Of a DNA stretch of 7,454 nt, positions 1-5,250 are shown piece after piece. Within the stretch, counting starts at the first letter, position 1. Each line of letters starts with the position of its first letter. The stretch is from positions 1 to 7,454 of the forward strand of contig JAAYGO010000118.1 in NCBI GenBank assembly GCA_012727685.1. Reading direction: 5' to 3'. This DNA is from Bacillota bacterium (lineage in GTDB: Bacteria > Bacillota > Dethiobacteria > DTU022). The notes below the pieces were generated by a model. The model was not told the DNA's origin. It did not search any database and saw only the letters and a program-made list of their open reading frames with translations. The translations under genes and the position numbers were made by a program.

Positions 1-1751
1 CCTCTATCACTAACATGATAGAGAAATTGAGGATAGCGAACGCCCCCTTCTCGAGCGTCCATGCCTTTCTCAATACAGTCGCCCAAAAGGGCCGAAGCAA
101 ACGGAATACGATAATTGGCTACATCTACAGAAGTGGTGATGTAACTCATTTTTACCTGAATACTGATAAGGTAACTGAACTGTTTTTTAAACGCCTCAAT
201 AAACTGGTCGATAGAGGTAAAGGTACGCGGATCTCCTGTCTCAAGCCCTATCTGCTTTCCTGTCCTAAAGTCGCGTCCGTTGTTGAGTACATATTCAAAG
301 ATTTTAGCGAGGTTAATATAGTTAATTCCCAGGGCTCCCCCGTGCATTGCGCAGCGTGGAACAATCGAACCAGCACAGCCGGCTACCGCCCAATCCCGTG
401 CATCCTCCAGAGGAATGCCATGATCTGTATAACTAAGGATTCTTACTTCATCACTAACGAATGCTGGGTTCCCATCGCCTCTTCTCACGTTGGTTTCCAC
501 TGCCTGCAACCAAATCTCCGGGTTAATCTTGCTATGGTAACGAACATATACAGGCGGTTGGGGCAGCCTCACCTGGGCCAGCACTTCGAGTAGCAGGCTT
601 GAGAGTTCATTAGACGCGTCTTTTCCGTCCCTAGTCACTCCGCAGATGGTAACATCCTGAAGATGGGTGCCCGGAATATTATCCTTGTCATACTTAATTT
701 TGACGCTGGTCAACTCGTTAAATTTTACAAAAAGGCAGGATAATAATTCAGCTGCTTCCTGCCGGGATATATTGCCCTCCACTAAAACATCCTTCTTATA
801 AAGCGGATAAAGATACTGATCGATTCTCCCCGGAGATTCAGCAAGATTCGCAGTTTCCAGGTTTACACAAAGATGAATAAACCAAAAGCTTTGCACCGCC
901 TCATAAAAATTTCGTGCCGGCTTTGCCGGGACCCACCGGCAAATTTCTGCTATCTTCTCCAATTCCTTTTTCCTTTTAGGATTTGATTCTTTTATTGCCA
1001 TCTCCTCAGCCAGTTTAGAATACCGGTGAGCAAATTCAATGGCGCCTTCACAGGCGATAATGACAGCGCGCAAAAAGCAATCCTTTTTATAAGCCTTGGC
1101 CGGGTTGTCGCTATAATCCAGTTTTTCTAATTCCTCCCTGGCCTCAGCGATAACTCCTTCCAAACCAATATTAATCACCTTTTCGTAATCAACATGCCTT
1201 ACTGCCGGAGGCGTACCTGTCTGCTGGGCCAGAACAAGGCCGGACTCTATCCAATCCTTCAACCAGGGGAATCTGGCCTCTTCCTCCCTACGCACAGCTT
1301 CACCCGTGTTGCGCCCTTTCCAATAGTTACAATCCTCAAGCAAGCTTTGTCTTACTTCCTCGGTAAGGATCGCTCGTTTGACGGAACTCCCGCCCGTTGC
1401 TTCGCTCGAACTGCTGAGGTTTTCTATCGCTGCCTCGATGGAGTAATCAATATAAGGTGAAGCACCCAGGACATGCTGTGTTTGTGAGCCAACAATTAGC
1501 TCATCATCCCTGATTACTATGGGATTCCCCTGCATAACCTTCCTGAAGAGCTTTGCCCTTCTAATATCAAGTGGTTCACCCTCAGTTTCTTTCCATGATT
1601 CAGTTGCCAAACGGCTTCGTTCACTGCAAATATGCTCTACGGCTTCTTGACGCCTTTTAATCAGCCTTTTGACTCTATCGGTAAGGCAATTTACTTTGCT
1701 GATCTCACTAAAATTAATTACATCCGGACATGTCTTAGTATCAGTAACCAT
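1..1751 (-). CDS. Pyruvate-formate-lyase-like glycyl radical enzyme, N-terminal 583 residues (3' end outside window)
   Basis: Oxygen-sensitive cytosolic radical enzyme; the substrate is unknown. The frame is open from ATG at 1751 to the left edge with no stop, 583 codons of a family usually near 780-850. Family landmarks appear in order: an N-terminal PFL segment with DDELIVGS (about 88-95), HVDYEKV (186-192), AEICRWVPAKPARNFYEAVQ (268-287), SPGRIDQYLYPLY (306-318), a G-D-G-N-P segment before the active site, then the thiyl cysteine Cys459 in GCAGS (458-462), and NLAKIFEYVLNNGRD after it. The C-terminal RVxGY-type glycyl radical loop would lie beyond position 1. The odd point is that the usual GCVEP is GCAGS, so the Glu two residues after the Cys, typical of dehydratases, CutC-like lyases and arylacetate decarboxylases, is Gly461. 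A short Ser/Gly-rich stretch occurs at 113-123. A LysR gene lies upstream on the same strand. Family membership is certain; subclass is not. Confidence 0.93.
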   Translation of the reverse strand, partial: MVTDTKTCPDVINFSEISKVNCLTDRVKRLIKRRQEAVEHICSERSRLATESWKETEGEPLDIRRAKLFRKVMQGNPIVIRDDELIVGSQTQHVLGASPYIDYSIEAAIENLSSSSEATGGSSVKRAILTEEVRQSLLEDCNYWKGRNTGEAVRREEEARFPWLKDWIESGLVLAQQTGTPPAVRHVDYEKVINIGLEGVIAEAREELEKLDYSDNPAKAYKKDCFLRAVIIACEGAIEFAHRYSKLAEEMAIKESNPKRKKELEKIAEICRWVPAKPARNFYEAVQSFWFIHLCVNLETANLAESPGRIDQYLYPLYKKDVLVEGNISRQEAAELLSCLFVKFNELTSVKIKYDKDNIPGTHLQDVTICGVTRDGKDASNELSSLLLEVLAQVRLPQPPVYVRYHSKINPEIWLQAVETNVRRGDGNPAFVSDEVRILSYTDHGIPLEDARDWAVAGCAGSIVPRCAMHGGALGINYINLAKIFEYVLNNGRDFRTGKQIGLETGDPRTFTSIDQFIEAFKKQFSYLISIQVKMSYITTSVDVANYRIPFASALLGDCIEKGMDAREGGVRYPQFLYHVSDR

Positions 1752-1758
1752 CTTTTTT

Positions 1759-1765
1759 CCTCCTT
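1759..1765 (-). promoter_or_regulatory. Ribosome binding site of the glycyl radical enzyme gene
   Basis: The minus strand reads AAGGAGG, a perfect Shine-Dalgarno core, 7 bases before ATG at 1751. This fixes the start of the glycyl radical enzyme and shows that the minus strand, not any plus-strand frame, is the coding strand in 1-1751. Confidence 0.9.
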
Positions 1766-1795
1766 AGGAATTAAGCTAGTTCTTTTTTTAATTCA

Positions 1796-1824
1796 ATTAT
1801 AAGACAAATTAATTGAAGCTATAA
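1796..1824 (-). promoter_or_regulatory. Candidate sigma-A promoter for the glycyl radical enzyme gene
   Basis: A perfect TATAAT lies at 1796-1801 on the minus strand. Seventeen bases upstream, at 1819-1824, is TTATAG, a poor match to TTGACA. Transcription would begin near 1788, giving a leader of about 37 bases. A good -10 with a weak -35 fits an activator-dependent promoter, and a LysR-type gene lies directly upstream. An inverted repeat TTTA-ccat-TAAA at 1865-1876, about 80 bases before the predicted start, is in the region where LysR proteins often bind, but its spacing is not the classical T-N11-A. The stretch is AT-rich, so chance matches are a real risk. Confidence 0.4.
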
Positions 1825-1944
1825 TTCCAAATTATTTTCTACTTTTCCAAAACAGAAATGTTGATTTAATGGTAAACTTGCCTTGCGGGAAAAAAGAATC
1901 CGTTTGCGAAGATAATCCCTGATAAAGAACCTCAGCGTTTTTAC

Positions 1945-1956
1945 TTAACCGGTAAT
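1945..1956 (+). repeat. TTAACCGGTAAT repeat, copy 1
   Basis: This 12-base motif occurs identically at 1945-1956 and 2110-2121, both between the LysR and glycyl radical enzyme genes. Its core ACCGGT is a palindrome and the whole is nearly symmetric, as expected of an operator half-site pair. It could be the LysR binding site, but it sits rather far upstream of the candidate promoter. Confidence 0.45.
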
Positions 1957-1987
1957 CGGATAAGAGGCTACCCAATTAAAAAAATCC

Positions 1988-2036
1988 AAAGTGGAAAATT
2001 TCGGAAAGTGGAGACGGCAAATTTCGAGTAAGTGGG
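1988..2036 (+). repeat. Tandem AAAGTGGA/AAATTTCG units, possible insertion-sequence end remnant
   Basis: Unit 1 (1988-2004) reads AAAGTGGAAAATTTCGG. Unit 2 (2005-2028) begins AAAGTGGA and ends AAATTTCGAG. Unit 3 begins TAAGTGGGG (2029-2036). Short repeated blocks of this kind are found at the termini of some insertion sequences, notably IS21-like elements, where several transposase-binding repeats lie near each end. No transposase gene is present in the window, so this would be a solo end or scar. A regulator-binding array is the alternative. Confidence 0.35.
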
Positions 2037-2109
2037 GTGTATTCCCCAAAGATCATCATATTGTGACATACTATTTACAGGCAGGCTCAGAGGTAAATTT
2101 TCAATTGAT

Positions 2110-2121
2110 TTAACCGGTAAT
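2110..2121 (+). repeat. TTAACCGGTAAT repeat, copy 2
   Basis: Identical to the copy at 1945-1956 and located 26 bases beyond the LysR stop codon. A shorter related string, TTAACCGG on the minus strand, lies inside the LysR C-terminal codons near 2175-2184, where it encodes part of the protein and may be coincidental. Confidence 0.45.
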
Positions 2122-2146
2122 TTTTCTATAACAAACGAAGGTCTGG

Positions 2147-3097
2147 CTATTCTACTGTTCCAGCCTGTTTTAAAAACCGGTTAATGACTTTCTTTAAATT
2201 CTTAAGCATCTTCTTGCGGTTGCTTTTTAGGCAGATAAAATAGACAGTAGTATAGGAACACCAGTCTGTGACCCTGAGAAATTTAATCCCTTCATATTGT
2301 GCCGGAACATTGGTCGTCGTTACAGCAATTGGCATCTCATTAGCCAGCTTCAACACGAGGTTGTCATGTGTTCCGAAATATACAGTCTTTAGATTAAAAC
2401 CATTCTGCCGAGCAAGCTGCTCGAAAGAGCCGACTGCGTTTGAGTCGTTTTCATCCGGAGATTTCGGGAATGGAAAAGCAAAGGTGAAATCCTTAAAAGT
2501 GACGAATTTTGCTTCTGTTTCTATACCAGGCAGATATTTTTCAGATATTCCTAAATACATCTCCCGCTCGATGTTTAAAGGCTTAAGCTCAAGCTCCCCC
2601 TCCTCGTTTATATCGCTTAAGTAGTTTTCAATTATAGTGTTCTCATGTATGCAGATAAACAGGGCATCTATTTTCCCAGCATAAAGCAGTTTCATCATGT
2701 CCTTGGAGCTCATTTTTAACATCTCCAGTTCGGCATCGGGGTTCTTAAGCAAAAAAGTGGCAAGGATATCCCTTTCGATCCGATTTCCAAACCTCGACTG
2801 GGAACCTACCCGCAGAACGTTTTCAAAGGAGCCTTTTAGCTGTTTGGCAATCTCAAACATATGTTGGTATTCCCTGTTAATCCGCTGAATGTTACGAATT
2901 AACACCTTTCCCTCCGGTGTCAGTGTAAGTTCATTTGTTCTATTCCCTCGGATAAAGAGCTTAATCCCAAATTTATTTTCAAACTTGGAAACGTATTTTG
3001 AAATAACGGAGGGAGAATAAGCAAGACTCATGGCGGCATCTGAAAAATTTTGATAATTTATGAGTTCACTTAGTACTTCAATTTCTCTCATATTCAT
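2147..3097 (-). CDS. LysR-family transcriptional regulator
   Basis: Cytosolic DNA-binding regulator of 316 residues, the usual LysR length. The N-terminal winged helix-turn-helix is at about 1-62, with the family signature FSDAA...SPSVISKYVSKFENKFG (18-44) followed by LFIR and LTLTPEG (57-63). A linker helix runs to about 90. The rest is the two-lobed effector-binding domain, beginning at NVLRVGSQSRFGNRIERD. The start ATG at 3097 has GGAGGT at 3106-3111, 8 bases away; a second ATG at 3091 is possible but less well spaced. The gene ends at TAG 2147-2149 and is followed on the same strand, after 395 bases, by the glycyl radical enzyme, its most likely target by position. Most LysR genes are divergent from their target, so the tandem order is less common. 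The effector is unknown. Base composition matches the enzyme gene rather than the GC-rich genes to the right. Confidence 0.93.
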   Translation of the reverse strand: MNMREIEVLSELINYQNFSDAAMSLAYSPSVISKYVSKFENKFGIKLFIRGNRTNELTLTPEGKVLIRNIQRINREYQHMFEIAKQLKGSFENVLRVGSQSRFGNRIERDILATFLLKNPDAELEMLKMSSKDMMKLLYAGKIDALFICIHENTIIENYLSDINEEGELELKPLNIEREMYLGISEKYLPGIETEAKFVTFKDFTFAFPFPKSPDENDSNAVGSFEQLARQNGFNLKTVYFGTHDNLVLKLANEMPIAVTTTNVPAQYEGIKFLRVTDWCSYTTVYFICLKSNRKKMLKNLKKVINRFLKQAGTVE

Positions 3098-3105
3098 GCT
3101 TACTA

Positions 3106-3111
3106 ACCTCC
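3106..3111 (-). promoter_or_regulatory. Ribosome binding site of the LysR gene
   Basis: The minus strand reads GGAGGT 8 bases before ATG at 3097. It supports that start over the in-frame ATG two codons later. Confidence 0.8.
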
Positions 3112-3155
3112 ATTCTCTGATTGCTTACTCGAAATATTCGCAGTTCATAAGTTGA

Positions 3156-3315
3156 TTCCCTTCAGTTGCATTACTTATCTGCGCGCTTGCCTTATCGGCA
3201 GCAACAATCTATGGTGCACCTGTTGGTGCCTATGCTGGCGGGGGGTATGGCCATCTATGCACACCATACATATCCCTATAATATATGCATTTGGATTCCC
3301 ATTAAGATGGCTTAA
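3156..3315 (+). pseudogene. Possible decayed fragment of a membrane protein, frameshifted at a G6 run
   Basis: On the plus strand, frame A from 3156 reads VALLICALALSAATIYGAPV and on to a Gly-rich stretch, an excellent transmembrane-like segment, but it ends soon after the six-G run at 3240-3245. Removing one G joins it to frame B, which reads MAIYAHHTYPYNICIWIPIK and ends at TAA 3313-3315. Joined, this is about 52 residues of hydrophobic protein resembling the C-terminal end of a permease. Stops just upstream (TGA at 3153) prevent a longer reading. Frame B alone also has an ATG at 3211 giving 34 codons, without a clear ribosome binding site. The parent family is not recognised. It could be chance. 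Confidence 0.3.
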
Positions 3316-3354
3316 AGCATAGAAGGTTACTAGGCTTGGTTTGCCATCGGCATA

Positions 3355-4332
3355 TTAGAACACTTTTACGAGATAGAGCAGGGGTAAAATAGCAACGACG
3401 AAAATTCCGTTGCTCAGGATCCAGCAGGAGTTGGCCAGGTCTAGGTCAAGCTTGTAGAGCGTCGGCGGGATGAGGGAATTAATGGCTACCGGCATGGAAG
3501 AGACGATGATCAAAACCCGGAGCGGCAGCCCGCCGTTTAGCCGCCCGTAACCGGCAAGGAGCCCGAGCGTGACCAGCAGCGCCGGCAGCAGCAGGTGTTT
3601 GATTCCCGCAACGGCTATTGCTTCCCGGAGGAAGCTGCCGATGGCGGAGAAGCGCATGTTCAGGCCCACCGAAATGAGCATCAGCGTCGTCGAAGCCATG
3701 ACCAGGGGGCTGAGCAAGGCACCAAGCAGCTCCGGCCTGGGGAGACCCGACCAGTTCAGGAGCGTGCCGAGCAAAATGCCGCCAATGGGGAATAAAAACA
3801 GCGGGTCCTGGGTCAGGGCTCTCAGGTCAAAGCGCCACTTTGTTCCCGGCGGGGTATCGCTGGAATACAACCTGGCCAGGGGAAAGCCGATACTGTAATA
3901 AATGACCGACTCAAACAGCCTGAACAGGGTCGCCAGGGCGTAACCGGCTTCACCTAAATACATGTAGGAAACCAAGCCGCCGAAGGAGCCCAGGTTGGTG
4001 AAAGCCCCGGCGGTGAGCATCGCCCCCGTTTGGCTGCGGCTGTGGTGCAGGCACCGGGAAATGAGCACGGCGAAGAGGCCGCCCATAAAATGCGAGCAAA
4101 CGCCAAAGAGCGGAAAGAGAGCCAGCGTGCCGCTGCTGATTTTCATGTTCCAGAAGGTGATGGTGAGAGTCACCGGATAGATCATGGTGATGACACCCTT
4201 CTGAATGGTGGCAGCCTTGCGCCGCAGTTCCTCTGCCCGGGCGGCTTCCCGCTTCAAGGCAGTGAAACGGTAAAGGTATCCGGCTGACAGCGACACCAGG
4301 ATCAGGCTAAAAGTAATCCATAATTCAGACAA
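3355..4332 (-). CDS. AEC (auxin efflux carrier) family permease
   Basis: Cytoplasmic-membrane secondary transporter of 325 residues, the normal AEC length. Bacterial members carry small organic anions such as malonate, malate or lactate; the substrate here is not readable. About ten hydrophobic segments are visible: 3-22, 48-66, 69-93, 104-126, 129-152, then a charged cytoplasmic loop near 155-168, followed by 172-190, 197-220, 231-258, 268-290 and 300-323. The segment TAGAFTNLGSFGGLVSYMYL in the fourth helix is typical of the family. The start is TTG at 4332: it places the N-terminus at the edge of the first helix, an in-frame TAA lies a short way upstream, and the next ATG would delete that helix. 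A GAGG about 11 bases before TTG is a mediocre ribosome binding site. It lies 106 bases after the hydrolase gene on the same strand. Confidence 0.9.
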   Translation of the reverse strand: MSELWITFSLILVSLSAGYLYRFTALKREAARAEELRRKAATIQKGVITMIYPVTLTITFWNMKISSGTLALFPLFGVCSHFMGGLFAVLISRCLHHSRSQTGAMLTAGAFTNLGSFGGLVSYMYLGEAGYALATLFRLFESVIYYSIGFPLARLYSSDTPPGTKWRFDLRALTQDPLFLFPIGGILLGTLLNWSGLPRPELLGALLSPLVMASTTLMLISVGLNMRFSAIGSFLREAIAVAGIKHLLLPALLVTLGLLAGYGRLNGGLPLRVLIIVSSMPVAINSLIPPTLYKLDLDLANSCWILSNGIFVVAILPLLYLVKVF

Positions 4333-4438
4333 TTACCGATTCGCCTCGCGATCTCTATTGCGGATAAACTGCCGATTATGGTTTAAGATAGCTCGACCGC
4401 TGCTATGGACAAAGGCCAGCGGCAAGGGAACGATCCGG

Positions 4439-5050
4439 TTATGATCTTACCAGGGCGGCTACGGCGGCCTTGGCATCGCTCATCAGGTGCTCGCCATGGC
4501 TGAGGATCGCCCGCTCAAATTCATAGTCCAATAAAATTCTAATATTCCTCTCCGCCTCTTTAACATCGGTGCAAAATGCCGCCGGTGGAGGGGAAAGTTT
4601 TTCCGTAAAAGCTCCGGCGCCAAAGATACAATCTCCGGCCAGAAGAGATTTTTCTTTTTGCAGCAGCAGGGCGATGTTGCCGGGAGTATGGCCGGGTACG
4701 TGAATGACATAGAGCTCCCCGGCAATCTCTTCTCCTCCTTCCAAGGGCAAGTCAACCGGAACTGGAATATGCATGAGCTCATTCTTGTGGGCTGCTACTT
4801 TAACCCCAGGCAGGGTTGCGGTCACTTCCGGCAACCCCCCGGTATGATCGGGGTGATAGTGGGTAATCACCAGGAGCTTGGGATTTAAAGGGGCAATGGC
4901 TCGTACAAATTCGGCAGCGGTTGATTCCCACCCCGCATCCACAATCACGGTTCCTGCAGCGGTTTTCACCGTAAAAGCCCTGAACACTTTGCCGTGATGC
5001 GGCAGCTGGATTTCGGCAACAGCCGGAGTCAAGGGCACCGTTTTCAGCAT
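4439..5050 (-). CDS. Metallo-beta-lactamase-fold hydrolase
   Basis: Soluble dinuclear-metal hydrolase, probably acting on a thioester or ester; the exact substrate is unknown. From ATG at 5050 it has 203 residues. Metal ligands are complete: HYHPDH (64-69), His121 in HVPGHTPGN (117-125), Asp140 in LLAGDCIFG (136-144) and His185 in LSHGEHL (183-189). The fold's opening strands and the VIVDAGW motif (35-41) are present. This resembles the glyoxalase II/hydroxyacyl-thioester hydrolase branch. I prefer ATG 5050 because GGAAAGGT lies at 5061-5068 with workable spacing. An in-frame GTG at 5110 would add 20 residues that look unlike the family and has no ribosome binding site. The gene stands between the permease and the activase-related gene, both on the same strand, so a role in processing a CoA thioester is possible but inferred only from context. 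Confidence 0.9.
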   Translation of the reverse strand: MLKTVPLTPAVAEIQLPHHGKVFRAFTVKTAAGTVIVDAGWESTAAEFVRAIAPLNPKLLVITHYHPDHTGGLPEVTATLPGVKVAAHKNELMHIPVPVDLPLEGGEEIAGELYVIHVPGHTPGNIALLLQKEKSLLAGDCIFGAGAFTEKLSPPPAAFCTDVKEAERNIRILLDYEFERAILSHGEHLMSDAKAAVAALVRS

Positions 5051-5060
5051 ATGGATCCAC

Positions 5061-5068
5061 ACCTTTCC
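5061..5068 (-). promoter_or_regulatory. Ribosome binding site deciding the start of the metallo-hydrolase
   Basis: The minus strand reads GGAAAGGT, continuing into GTGG, about 10 bases before ATG at 5050. The rival GTG at 5110 has no comparable purine-rich stretch, so the shorter protein is preferred. Confidence 0.5.
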
Positions 5069-5216
5069 CGGTATGATAAAGGAGTTCCTGTCCTGGAAAT
5101 CCCTTGCCACCTTACAAGTATAGACTACCGTTTACGCTGTGGCAATCGTGAGGCGGGACCGGCGTGACGCACCGGACCAGCTAAACGCTCCGCCAGTTAA
5201 TCGCAGCGGGATTGCC

Positions 5217-5239
5217 CCTGCCGGCGAGGCCGGCGCAGG
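5217..5239 (-). other. GC-rich hairpin in the gap after the activase-related gene
   Basis: An arm CCTGCCGGC (5217-5225) pairs with GCCGGCGCAGG (5229-5239) through a GAG triloop, nine pairs with a two-base bulge. It starts 11 bases past the stop codon at 5251-5253. No T-run follows on the minus strand, so it is not an ordinary intrinsic terminator. It could stabilise the 3' end of the message or weaken read-through into the hydrolase gene. Confidence 0.35.
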
Positions 5240-5250
5240 CGGCGAAGCGG

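Larger units (their letters stand above)
1752..2146. other. 395-base AT-rich intergenic region between LysR and glycyl radical enzyme genes
   Basis: No reading frame on either strand here has convincing coding character. The region holds the ribosome binding site and candidate promoter of the glycyl radical enzyme, two copies of TTAACCGGTAAT, and a cluster of AAAGTGGA/AAATTTCG units. A weak hairpin followed on the minus strand by seven T lies at 1978-2005, overlapping the repeat cluster. Its length and content suggest a regulatory region later interrupted by, or derived from, a mobile-element end. Confidence 0.6.

Noticed and set aside
15..593. Plus-strand open frame of 192 codons
   Set aside because: It lies antisense to the glycyl radical enzyme in a region with clear family motifs on the minus strand; its own translation shows no recognisable protein.
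1194..1460. Plus-strand open frame of 88 codons
   Set aside because: Antisense to the N-terminal part of the glycyl radical enzyme, no ribosome binding site of note, no family resemblance.
1978..2005. Weak hairpin (arms 1985-1990 and 1999-2005) followed by seven T on the minus strand, a possible LysR terminator
   Set aside because: The stem is only six pairs with a bulge, is AT-rich, and overlaps the tandem repeat units that explain it better. It is also about 150 bases beyond the LysR stop.
4381..4438. CCGCTG...CAGCGG inverted repeat between hydrolase and permease genes
   Set aside because: Six base pairs with a long loop and no T-run; not a convincing terminator.
5051..5110. Extension of the metallo-hydrolase to GTG at 5110
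   Set aside because: No ribosome binding site precedes GTG 5110, and the extra 20 residues do not look like the family's N-terminus; ATG 5050 has a better-placed GGAAAGGT.
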